Under the pieces are notes generated by a model. The model was not told the origin of the DNA and made no database searches. It worked only from the letters and a program-made list of their open reading frames with translations. Below are positions 39,101-43,652 of a stretch of 64,000 nucleotides of DNA, piece after piece. This DNA is from UBA6244 sp965140775. GTDB lineage: Bacteria; Bacteroidota; Bacteroidia; Bacteroidales; F082. The position numbers and the translations under genes were made by a program. Each line of letters opens with the position of its first letter. Position 1 is the stretch's first letter. Location of the stretch: NCBI GenBank assembly GCA_965140775.1, contig OZ223471.1, positions 3,286,001 through 3,350,000 on the forward strand, read 5' to 3'.

Positions 39101-42045
39101 CCGGCATCCGGCACCGGAACATGCGTAATATTTACCTTAACCTGATCAATAACAGGCGCATTGCAAGGGGTATAACCTGCCACTGACAGGGTGAGGTTGG
39201 CCACACCTGCATCAATTTCAGTCTGACTGGGATAAAAATCGGTGGTCAGGGAATTGGGATCCGAAAATGTACCACCGGTGACGGTAGTCCACTGGATGGT
39301 GAAGGGATTATAATTTGTGGCTGTTCCCACAAGACTGGCGGCACCACTGCTGCATATGTTTTGGTCCACACCTGCATTTACCGTTGGGACAGTTTCAAAA
39401 CTCAACACCAATTGGTCGCTCACGGAACTCGAGCAGGGTGAGATAGGTCCCGCGTTGAGGGTAAGTACCACCGAACCATTGCTCAAATCGTTGGCTCCCG
39501 GGGTATAAATGGTGCTTAACTGTAAAGGGTTACTGAATGATCCGTCTCCGGATGTTTCCCACAAAATGGACTGATAATAAGTTGCTTGCCCGGTGAGTGT
39601 AGCCGTTTGATTTTCACAAACAGACCGGTCCAAACCGGCATTTACAGTGGGTGCGTGTTGAATGTTCAGCACCATCTCATCGGTGGCATTTACCGTACAA
39701 GGTGCTACAGCATAGGCCGTTAATACTAGCGAAACACTTCCGTTGACAACATCGAAAGTGCCGGGTGTATAGGTTGCATTTAATAAGGTAGGATCGTCAA
39801 AACTGCCATCACCACCGGGATTGCTCCAAAGTATGGATTGGTAGTTGGTTGCCTGTCCCGACAGCAGCCATGAACTGCCTTCGCAAATATCACGATCCAC
39901 GCCTGCGTTGGCCGTGGGTTCGGCCTTAATTTCAACATTGAGCGAAGAACCATTTCCATTGCCACAGGCGTTGGAACCCACAACATTTACGGATACCGAA
40001 CCCGTATATCCGGCATCAAAGTCGATGGTCACACTTGCTCCGGTACCCGTAATGGTACCTGCGGCAGGTGGAATCAGGGTCCAGTTGTAGGACGCGGCGT
40101 TGGGGATGACGGCAACAGAATAGGTTTGACTTACAGGTGCCTGGCAAAGCGCGTTGGCTCCGGAAATGGCACCTGCATCATCTGGCAAAGGATTGATGGT
40201 TGTTTGACCATCGGTAAACATGGTTTGCAACGGATCGCCGATGCTGTTTTGGTAATAACTGGTAGTTGAATTCCAAACCATGTCTTCCACTGCCTGACTT
40301 CCGGTGGCGGAAGCCGAAAAAACCAGTTCAAGGAGTGTTCCTGAAGCAATGGTGGCCGGGGTGGCCGAATTCCATGTGATGGTAATTTCGCCGGCATTGT
40401 CAACTACGGACAGAGTTCCGGTACTTAATTCGCTGTGTGCATTTTGGTAGCTTCCATAGGTCAGATGTGTGGTGCCATAATCCAACACCAACGAAAATTC
40501 AGCTACGTCAATCAGGTTGGTTACTTCAATTGGAATAGTCACATTTCCGGGACAAGTGGTGGCCGACGAAACCGTTGTTTCAACCGAAAGTGCGGCCAGG
40601 GCGTTGTACGCATTGATGCTTCCACCTGTTACCGTAATTCCCGAAAGGGCAGCAACAGGCACCACCGACCCCATAATGGCGGCTTTCATGTCAGACCACG
40701 AGGCAGAAGAATTGGCAGCATACATAAGCGCCACCACACCGGCCACCTGTGGCGTAGCCATGGAGGTACCCGAAATGATGCCGTAATCAGTCGAGCTTAA
40801 TCCTTGTCCGGGGGCACCGAAGGAAATATGGGTAGGATTGTCCGGTTTCGTGGACAGAATATCCGAACCATAGGCCCCCAAATCCACGGAGGTAAGTCCG
40901 TAATTGGAAAACCACGACAAACTGTTGGTTCTGGTGAGCGATGCAACGGAGATGATGTTGTCGCAATCGTAGCTGGCAGGATAAAAACCTGAAGCATCGT
41001 TGTCGGAACTATTGTTTCCGGCGGCAGCGGCAAATATCATATTGGAAGCAAGAATGGCCGACCGCAACGAAGTGCTGTAACCACCGCCACCCCAACTGTT
41101 GCTGGTGAGGGTGGCACCATTGGCTGCGGCATACTGAAGAGCAGAAATGGCACTCGAAGAAAAACCGCTTCCCTGATCATTTAACGTTTTTAAGGCCATC
41201 AATTTTACCGTCCAGCAAACGCCGGCCACGCCGATGGTATTGTTACCGGAAGCGCCTACGGTACCCGCGCAATGGGTTCCATGACCACAATAATCGGAAG
41301 GATCGCTATCCCCATAAGCCCAGTCCCAGCCGTGAATGTCATCAACATAACCATTGCCGTCGTCGTCAATGCCGTTGGCCGGAATTTCACCCGGATTGGT
41401 CCACATATTCGACACCAAATCAGGATGATCGTAATCAATACCCGAGTCGATGATGCCTACCACCACCGAAGAACTGCCGGTGGAGATGTCCCATGCTTCG
41501 GGAGCATCGATGTCGGCATCCACGGTTCCGCCGTCCTGACCGGTGTTGTGCATGCCATACAAGCCGGCAAAACCCTGATCGTCGGGGATGGTTTCCACCG
41601 TATGCAGCACATGGTTGGGCTCGGCATAAAACACCTGCGATAATTGTTGAAGACGGGCCGCCTTGTCAGGAACCCCTGCCCCATCGGTAATTTTTACAAG
41701 ATACAAATCAGGAACAAGGGTGAATTTTTTCAATATTTCGCACCCATTGGTAACTAGAAGATTGGAGATGGCATTGGATTCATAGCCTGCTTCAAAACGA
41801 ACCAACAGTTCATTTTCCTTGTATTCGGCTTTGAGCTTCTCGCTTAAAGGAACCGATATACCCTGATCCTGGGCCGAAACACGACTGCTTGTTTCAGGAT
41901 TGGCAAATACCACATCACTCACCACACCTGATGTTAACCCTTTTTGAAACTCCGTTGCCTGAACCTGGTTTGAAAACAAATTTACAGCAGCTACAACTGC
42001 AACCAAAGCCAAAACCAAAACTCTTGAATGTAAATGTTTTATCAT
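21187..42045 (-). CDS. Giant secreted subtilase-adhesin (6952 aa): S8 protease, cohesin-like, 50 Ig-like repeats, 20 PKD, T9SS type B domain
   Basis: One uninterrupted frame of 6952 residues. Order: signal peptide (about 1-30); protease propeptide-like segment (about 63-150); peptidase S8 domain (about 190-480) with D200 (GIIDSGID), H255 (CGHGTHCAGT), oxyanion N344 (AAAGNN) and S428 (ISGTSMATPQVAGV); a cohesin-like beta domain (about 487-630); a PKD-like linker; 50 tandem ~89-residue repeats (710-5147); 20 PKD domains (5148 to about 6846) with WDFGDG motifs; and a C-terminal T9SS type B/CHU_C sorting domain (VPNAFSP at 6851, ending GTVTLIR). The catalytic triad is intact, so an active protease is predicted on a very long stalk. 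It starts an operon with porP/sprF 12 nt downstream. The PKD half looks more GC-rich than the flanking genes. Substrate and binding target are unknown; gliding, adhesion or matrix functions are inferences. Confidence 0.95.
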   Translation of the reverse strand: MIKHLHSRVLVLALVAVVAAVNLFSNQVQATEFQKGLTSGVVSDVVFANPETSSRVSAQDQGISVPLSEKLKAEYKENELLVRFEAGYESNAISNLLVTNGCEILKKFTLVPDLYLVKITDGAGVPDKAARLQQLSQVFYAEPNHVLHTVETIPDDQGFAGLYGMHNTGQDGGTVDADIDAPEAWDISTGSSSVVVGIIDSGIDYDHPDLVSNMWTNPGEIPANGIDDDGNGYVDDIHGWDWAYGDSDPSDYCGHGTHCAGTVGASGNNTIGVAGVCWTVKLMALKTLNDQGSGFSSSAISALQYAAANGATLTSNSWGGGGYSTSLRSAILASNMIFAAAAGNNSSDNDASGFYPASYDCDNIISVASLTRTNSLSWFSNYGLTSVDLGAYGSDILSTKPDNPTHISFGAPGQGLSSTDYGIISGTSMATPQVAGVVALMYAANSSASWSDMKAAIMGSVVPVAALSGITVTGGSINAYNALAALSVETTVSSATTCPGNVTIPIEVTNLIDVAEFSLVLDYGTTHLTYGSYQNAHSELSTGTLSVVDNAGEITITWNSATPATIASGTLLELVFSASATGSQAVEDMVWNSTTSYYQNSIGDPLQTMFTDGQTTINPLPDDAGAISGANALCQAPVSQTYSVAVIPNAASYNWTLIPPAAGTITGTGASVTIDFDAGYTGSVSVNVVGSNACGNGNGSSLNVEIKAEPTANAGVDRDICEGSSWLLSGQATNYQSILWSNPGGDGSFDDPTLLNATYTPGTFDVVNGSVSLVLTAYAVAPCTVNATDEMVLNIQHAPTVNAGLDRSVCENQTATLTGQATYYQSILWETSGDGSFSNPLQLSTIYTPGANDLSNGSVVLTLNAGPISPCSSSVSDQLVLSFETVPTVNAGVDQNICSSGAASLVGTATNYNPFTIQWTTVTGGTFSDPNSLTTDFYPSQTEIDAGVANLTLSVAGYTPCNAPVIDQVKVNITHVPVPDAGPDDGMCETEVSYHLAGATALDYTSVTWQTSGDGSFLPSNGVLNPTYFPGTQDFLLGTVELTLAASPIAPCTLDETDAMILDIRPAATVNAGADQFICDNETVDLAGLATDYNPASVEWISLGGGTFSDNTSLVTTYYPSTTDIFNGVANCVLRVEGYPCTDVISDAVSITILSGGPTVDAGNPLTMCETATNITLSGSSAGTYLSLEWATDGDGVFVPNNTDLHPDYWPGSQDMANGGARLYLTAYPVAPCAGSSIDSVDVTINFEPIVNVGADVTVCENNNLYTLTGITATNYSSLLWTTSGTGVFSDPTIPEPDYTPSSADKAATFVELQLEAFPVAPCPDGAVDSKILFFDPEPTVNAGLSQTICVGDFALLAGTATNYDPNSIVWSSANGGTFSDNYSLTTTYYPSVAEMNAGVAHLTLEVSGSNSCNFVVADDLVITINAAADVNAGADIEICTSAGYVTLSGATASDYSGLTWTTAGDGVFLPSDDLLHPDYHPGTADLAAGSVLLTLTAAPNAPCTLDVSDEMTLTFQPEPTAFAGADAEICYGDTYAITDGAATYYDDVVWQSSGTGTFSSANTPTPVYTPSAADYNLGSVTLTLTALPLAPCADNAVDDMVLTITQLATADAGADGVICEGSTFTLNGSATNYSSYSWTSSGSGTFSPTNTLTPTYTPSLSDISFGSVLITLNVVGNGSCTELITDEALLTINQEPLVDAGPDALMCQNGGVINGSGLYYDHIVWTTSGDGFFSNDTIETPYYTPGVADILNGSVILTITGYPVSPCTNVVSDFTIITIHTYPQANAGGDASICSNTTDYSLSSATASSYTSVSWSTGGSGSFSDNSIVNPFYYPSGADAAAGFVDLTLTAYNSPCTPARSTMRLTINADPTVDAGATQSICVSDLVALTDAWAEDYSSVLWTALDGSGTFSNNTIVNPIYTPSASDYLQPSVTLRLTAYAIPPCTETVFDDITIDISEAPTVSTGLTTVTICESGTYLVTTASATNYSSVAWSTTGDGTFSDGNTLTPTYIPGPVDRITGSAVLTITAQPQNPCTVEATSEFTLFLTPEPEVNAGIDDVICEGDIFPIPTSDAQYYNTLMWTTSGSGSFDDNSILHPNYIPSAADISLGAVTLTLTATSNPPCLAIVSDDMELTIIQNVMVDAGSDAVICGDESSYFIFDATASDNSSISWTTSGDGSFNNPALLNPVYTPGSADIAAGSVTLEITAVSISPCSGFATDQMTITLNPMPVVDAGPDDVVCDNGAYTCNFSSVSFEDHVEWTTTGTGTFNNVNQLHPTYIPSSSDVSLGSVYLRITAYGDASCSANSVSDSLELSFTVSPEAFAGPDEGICESGIVISSATAANFSTLEWTSSGTSGTIINGNTLTPTYTPSPTDIANGMVTLTLTANPNTPCAVAVTDDVIFTIHLMATVDAGADASICETDTYFLMGNATDYTSLFWTTSGDGTFTNNGTLFPTYHPGMNDIVTGSAIITLSAESIAPCTQTITDNMVLTIESLPEVSAGNSTMICVGETYTTTTAWATNYATLHWTSSGSGTFDNPDVLNTVYTPSAGDLANGGFTLTLTATANMVCGGATDADDVYVGIQEAPTADAGSDALICAGESYTVFDADATYYSSVTWTTSGNGTFVNQNSLAPTYIPGSADINSGTVTLTLISNSIAPCFGNAQDAMIITINPGPTADAGIDDAVCEGDAFTFSTAGITNASGFLWTTLGSGAFINANTLTPTYLPDAADIAAGFVILRLTAYPTMPCTDEVYDEMILTIVPMPEVFAGADHTICQGESYGIFDATAVNQHTVSWTTSGTGNFSNSAAVNPIYYPSAADITNGFVALTITATGNTPCTTDVSDFMILTIEPAAIADAGVDDITCYNTNYTVSTASASHYASLLWTHSGAGSLINTGTLNPTYIPVAADAGNTIVLTLTAFGTPNCGDAIDQMQLEIVDTPEVFAGPDASSCSNTSYQIVNSTGSNYADVFWTTSGTGTFDNQTLLHPIYFPSSADLLAGHVVLTITVDALAPCTNSINDAFVLTFVPEPEVNAGADEIICENEDITITSAWATHAATYQWSTSGTGVFVAGNTLTPTYQPSLDDINLGSVVLTVTGFGNPPCAEVTDDMTLLIVPGPQADAGADATICESSNFVVTGASASDYSSLNWTTSGTGTFANAATLTPTYTLSAQDIAAGSVILTLEAFANAPCVVSTTSSMQLTINSAPTVDAGSDGSVCEPMTFSVTGADATNYSTILWTTSGSGNFVNNNVLDAVYVPSIADYQAGSVILTLRANALAPCSGFVTDDLILSLQAFPLVDAGPDDAICEDGSYTVTGASASDYVNLFWTTTGTGVLMGNTTLTPTYTPSAADALSGGVILTLHVDGDTPCQLAAEDQMNLLIISNPVVDAGIDTSLCQGTSYTVSTASAGHAGAVSWNTSGSGSFVNANSLTPTYTPSSADFAAGSVVLTLEATAISPCVGVVSDNMTLTLFESVSAFAGTDAQICGGNTYYIFDALAENYSSILWSTTGTGTFDNAGLQNPTYTPSQADITSGAVSLTMTATGIGLCNNVVFDVMNLSITTAPEVNAGMDATVCGDTYTVTGASATSAQSLLWTSSGTGILTNETTLTPTYTASALDIVNGSVTLTLTATGFAPCAGTVTDQMVLNYAPAVTAFAGNDHTICEDISFTIPDATATNYASVLWTSSGDGLFVDETSLTPTYYPGVLDIANGNVYLRLTALPQAPCVDAVSDSSLLTISGFPEIDAGADDAVCETSSYTVSDASASNYTSILWMSDGDGVFANSNTLTPTYTPGALDIANGSVTLFLTANAVGPCSGQVTDDKVLMIQNQPVVFSGTNTSICNDDVLVISGAFAQFYTDLNWTSSGSGIFINNGTLTPTYIPSGPDTLNGSVIITLTATGVPPCFNSVSHSFILTFDEAPTVFAGADATICSASFYSNLDATASHYNSLLWTTSGDGTFSDATLLHTNYFPGPGDRLNGLVNLTLTANGNGTCGSVSDVVTVIILADPTVNAGVDDVVCENATYTLSTATATDYSSLLWTTSGDGTFNNAGIVGATYTPGLTDIANGIVNLTLTATGIAPCTGVVSDAMTLTIQSLPTVDAGADDVICESGSYTLSGSVSDAQSFEWSTSGDGTFDNVSSLTASYTPGPSDISSGTVMLTLTATSLTPCSTDVSDDMTLTIQYLPLADAGADDVTCENTPYTLSGTAQHQQSVLWTTSGDGSFDDATLLTASYTPGAVDATNGTVDLTLTSFATLPCAGDASDVMTLTIQSLPTADAGADAIICENDSYTLAGTATHEQSVLWTTSGDGVFDDATLLTANYTPGTNDRLAGSVDLTLHALAIAPCTVDASDMMTLTLLPGPTADAGADDVVCETGSYTLSGSAINYTGVLWTTSGDGTFDEPTILTATYTPGAADIVAGSVDLSLTAFDLVPCQDTDVMTLTITGLATADAGADDAICDNENYTLAGVATNQQSVLWTTSGDGTFDDATLSTATYSPGSADILTGSVDLTFTAFAQAPCTLDASDVMTLTIHPSPVVDAGSDADICEDHSYTLAGTASDYLSLLWTTSGDGSFDDATSLTAAYTPGMADIANGTVDLTLTAFGISPCESQDMMTLTIQGLPTVDAGMDATICEGNMVTLNGSVVNGQNPVWTTSGDGTFDDATLLNATYLPGVNDLIAGSVDLTLTADPLAPCAFSASDIMTLTIQALPTVDAGGDATICEDVSYTLPAMVTNQQSVLWTTSGDGNFDDPALVTATYTPGTNDILIGSVDLTLTVQPVVPCTGDVSDMMTLTIQKLPVADAGADANICETDTYTLSGAAANQSAVLWNTSGDGTFDDASILTATYTPGTNDVLNGTVDLSLTAMAIGPCATDAIDMMTLTIQAQPIVDAGADDMVCENSSITLAGTAQNQQAVLWTTSGDGVFDDATSLTATYTPGTNDILNLSVDLTLTASAISPCAWDVSDMMTLTIQALPTADAGMDDAACEGSAYTLAGVATNQASVLWTTSGDGVFDDASLLNATYTPGSGDALNGTVNLTLTAMAISPCATDVSDMMTLSVLGLPTVDAGDNATICHDDSHVLSTSAASNYQSLLWTSSGAGTFDDPTILHPTYTPSVNIVDLTVVTLRLQATNNACSTVVYDSILLTIVPSPQADFTYVVDSCHTIHFEDASTAPSGYFLVDYDWDLGDGTTQDDPIFNHAYADGGIYNVTLTVTADSSGYTCSNTVTMPVIVPNTPTIYYTWDPEPTCLMDTTFFYGASGTPITDWYWSFDDGHDTTGQYAGHVFDNPGTYDVILYITDTNLCQNSLSQQVTVNPIPQVSMQIFDSPTCAGGMTSFTGSADTGIEFWWWDFGDGGISEDQNPVHSYTNGGTYTVTLTATDSAGCSATATGEIIVVPTPTADFSYTMSGCNLFAFTDNSTLPPGYQPYSRLWDFGDGSTSDVPNPVHTYATGGFYDVKLVFTSDSLTYQCSDSITKTVQAPNTPNATFTWAPNPAQAGDNIGFFATSGSTITNWAWDFADGGTATGQNTTHTYTNPGDYDVSLTVTDVNGCTFETVIQVNVGGLPPVDFTWDNACENTPIQFTTDATITDVGAVAIYDWDFGDGTSSNNQDPLHTYLNANMYDVTLTIIDTLGYTNSVTHQVEVMPEPISMFSISSPNCENAETFFEDYSIPLSGYLTTWEWDFGDGSPIITINHPDDPDVSHIYPGTGTYTAMLTVTTSDGCQATNSQDVTITPSPIAQIDYDAGCMSGSISFHDVSSENGAGSIMAWQWNFGDPASGSSNQSSQSDPTHLFSGPGTYEVTLSIQSQSNCTDADTIEITITDAPEVDFTFTPACMHEPVSFTITDLTGLDQYYWDFGDGHTSQQPDPENTYDSPGDFQVSLTVQTTDGCTATQTQTVTVNPLPQASFEYSQPTCVGDTIFFLNLSNSPNGAIVKWEWDFDDGNTETILAPNSGNTSHVYTNDQSYGVTLTVTDSDSCQNTVIRTVVSVASPVAEFNWEDVCFGQPTQFYDLTNNTPDIGSWYWDFGDPLSGNTNTSTYQNPTHVFSSPGDYTVTLIVTNTQGCDDTITHDLSVNPAPDVSFTMSSDTLCANTPVSFAGTSTAQISTWYWDFGDGGYALTQNADYLYNAPGTYTVTLTVTDLAGCEASTSEQIVVKDPPLANFSYQNACLGDTTYFTDESYSQLGYIAGWEWDLGDGSTANIQNPTHLYATNDDFQVTLIATDNYGCADTIRQWVKVRTRPIAKIESFVQVCDPAGQVYFFDGSEPGADGSPIQTWEWNLNEGYYSTEIDPEYIYDITDTCYQVTLTVTDDNACYSTDTVEVCVFGQLEVEITADQVCLTQPTTFYAHYLPENDSVASYSWNFHDGTPQITTYHDSIQHTFANPGLYNVELMAVDTNGCSAYASLEITIDSLPTPRFSYEAGACDTPMQFTDESLHGGNFIQSWLWDFGDPLSSEPNTSTAQNPTHLYSPNDSSYQVKLIVTNFNGCTDSITRTVYTRACLIANFYVPDTINLCALTEVCFADSSVFLTQNGNITQWDWDFGDGNTDSYNSFQSHACHSYQDNQGGTYQVTLTVTGEIGTQTYTNTITKEVLIRPTPMAAIVVQNNCLGDITYFMDGSETYSEPITTWRWDFGDTSTDADTAIIANPTYLYPAYDNYLTELIVANRWGCTDTTTTEVTIFKPPTAEFSWAETCQGYYTYFTDESTADSAQITNYFWHFGDPYTMDSVSDLQNPYHIYDSIDSYTVTMQITDANFCRSQISHEIEIYPVPTALFTLTEDWEGRQGQVKLDNLSLCDTIDYFWNFDDTYTTTEESPIHQYEYDSDPIYNLMLIATNTYGCPDTLIYPYELLFTGLYVPNAFSPSVADETFNTFKPVGINLSEYKLEVFSSWGNLVFSSTLLENGQVAEGWDGTYEGQPLPTGTYIWRITARFSDDSYWRGSDNGDGNLETHGTVTLIR
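21505..26604 (-). repeat. 20 PKD domains within the giant gene, followed by the sorting domain
   Basis: I counted 20 units, each with a W.(W/N)(D/N)FGDG or variant core, a (P).H.Y segment and a YTVTLTVTD-like final strand. They are longer and more divergent than the preceding 50 repeats and typically carry a Cys near the start and another in the D..GC motif near the end. PKD domains usually act as spacers or weak carbohydrate/protein binders in secreted proteins. The sorting domain follows from about residue 6848. Confidence 0.9.
26605..39918 (-). repeat. 50 tandem ~266-bp (89-residue) repeats within the giant gene
   Basis: I counted 50 units by the recurring opening 'P.(V/A)(D/N)AG.D..(I/V)C'. 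A unit then has a turn region, a W(T)TSG(D/T)G(T/S)F core, Y(T)PS..D, GSV.LTL.A, PC, and ends with (M).LTI. Almost every unit has two Cys, one in the opening and one in the late PC motif, which suggests one disulfide per unit. Units 38-49 resemble each other most, with recurring SGDGTFDDATLLTATYTPG-like cores, while units 1-37 are more diverged. The unit looks like an Ig/PKD-type beta sandwich; no exact family name is claimed. Confidence 0.92.
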
Positions 42046-42502
42046 GTGATTTCTTTCTTAGTTCAAATAAAATACAGATACGTACCAGCAATAACAGCCT
42101 TGTTATTAGCGGGTTATTCCATTCGTATCACGTAACCAGGAGGGCATTTTGGTACAGTTGATCTACAGGAAGGCTGTCTGATAAAAAAATGAGGTGCCAA
42201 CATGAAAAATTCACGTCAGAAAGTTCAAATTTTCGTCAGAACGCACCCACTACACTACGACAGACAAGCAAATTATTCCTCAGCTATGAAATTGGGCTAG
42301 CAAAGAAGTTATTGATAATTATCTATCTATCAATACAATAAACAAAAGCAAGTGATTGCAAAGAACGAATACAACCACGCTTTGGGTAATGATACGAAAA
42401 GTAGTAAAAAAAGTTCGGTGTGATGTTTTTTTCACATGAAACAAATCATATTTATATTGGGTATAAATAACCATAGGCAGAAAGGCGCCGCACTTCATTT
42501 GA
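42046..42502. other. Upstream region of the giant gene
   Basis: About 450 bases without a gene. Close to the giant gene's ATG the minus strand reads TTTATTTG, one mismatch from the TAnnTTTG box. The rest is AT-rich, and I see no RNA gene or hairpin of note. From 42503 the dispersed repeat block begins. Confidence 0.45.
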
Positions 42503-42811
42503 GGATGGGTGAAGGGTGATGGGTGATGCGTGAACGGTAATTAGTGAACATTGATCCAAGAGCCAAGAGCCAACAGCAACAGCTCCACCTGTCATATCGA
42601 AGGAGGAACGACTGAGATATCTCCCCGGAAAGAAAGACCGAATCGATGACCCACCAGCGTGCAGGCTCTCTTGCTCAGGAGATTTCTCTGCGTGCTTTGC
42701 GTCTCTGGGGTGCATTTTTGCGGGTTTATATTCACCGCGGAGGCGCTAAGGACGCGGAGAAGCGGTGAAGAGGAGAAGCCGAGAAGGGGTGTAAGTGTGT
42801 TTTGCCTTTTT
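42503..42811 (+). repeat. Dispersed intergenic repeat block, copy 1
   Basis: Non-coding sequence that recurs almost unchanged at 50115-50400 in the same orientation. Shared landmarks are GATGGGTGAA-type GGTGA runs, CCACCTGTCATATCGAAGG, GACCCACCAGCGTGCAGG, CTCAGGAGATTTCTCTGCG and TTCACCGCGGAGGCGCTAAG. No coding pattern is present. Confidence 0.85.
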
Positions 42812-42920
42812 GTCATCCTGAATGTAGCCTGCGGAATGAAGGATCTCAGACATGTTTGTTCCTGTAATCAAATTGCCGATAAGTAGGTGGATCGAGATTC
42901 TTCACTTCGTTACCAATGAC
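42812..42920. repeat. Inverted-ended intergenic element (GTCAT...ATGAC)
   Basis: About 109 bp bounded by GTCAT and ATGAC, with internal matching arms (GAAGGATCTC and GAGATTCTTC). The whole could fold on itself. It resembles the palindromic GTCATTCTGAG-type elements scattered in many Bacteroidota genomes; that comparison is from memory. A second inverted motif TCCGCC/GGCGGA follows at 42991-43005. Confidence 0.6.
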
Positions 42921-43094
42921 AACTTTTCGTATAATTCTGTTTATCTGGTTATTGCAAAAATGTAGGTTTTCAATTCCCGGGGGATTTCTCTCCGCCTTCG
43001 GCGGATTCGAAATGACAGGCTTTTTCTTTGGTTTTTGTCATCATACTATGTGCGCCCCCCCTTTTTCCGGGGGTGTTGGGTCTCAGAATGACAC

Positions 43095-43637
43095 CACCTA
43101 GAGGGGGCTTTAGCCCCAAACAATCAACAATAAAACAAACCACCCCACACGACCAAACTTAATAAATCAATACACCTGAAGCCCACCCCTTGCCCTTCGG
43201 CTTTAGCCAAGGGCACAGGAAAGACAAGAGCCAAGTAAAAAGTAAAAAGTGACGAAAGTTGATCAGTAATCGGTTCTATCATAGCCAAGAGCCAAAAGCC
43301 ACCTCCAACCGCCAATAGCCAACCACCGGCAGCCATAGCCAACACAATGGTTATCAAAGGAAAAAAAGTATTTTTGGTATCAAAACTTCAAGCGTGGACG
43401 CTTGAAGCGGGGATTATTCATTTGGTTCTTATCCACACCACCTTGAGGGGGCTTTAGCCCCAAACAATCAACAATAAAACAAACCACCCCACACGACCAA
43501 ACTTAATAAATCAATACACCTGAAGCCCACCCCTTGCCCTTCGGCTTTAGCCAAGGGCACAGGAGAGACAAGAGCCAAGTAAAAAGTAAAAAGTGACGAA
43601 AGTTGATCAGTAATCGGTTCTATCATAGCCAACCGCC
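43095..43637 (+). repeat. Hairpin-bearing ~318-bp repeat family, copy group 1 (one full and one partial unit)
   Basis: A full unit from 43103 and a truncated second one from 43447, set off by GGGGGCTTTAGCCCC at 43103-43117 and 43447-43461. Each also has the stem GCCCTTCGGCTTTAGCC followed by AAGGGC, and the full unit has CTTCAAGCG/CGCTTGAAG (from 43386) with a 4-nt loop. The same unit forms the tandem array at 50403-51800. The truncated unit runs to within 20 bp of the stop of the thioredoxin-fold gene. Confidence 0.85.
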
Positions 43638-43652
43638 AACAGCCCTCCCCCT

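Noticed and set aside
21326..41690. Many plus-strand open frames antisense to the giant gene.
   Set aside because: They repeat with the ~266-bp unit and mirror its codon pattern. None has recognisable protein features.
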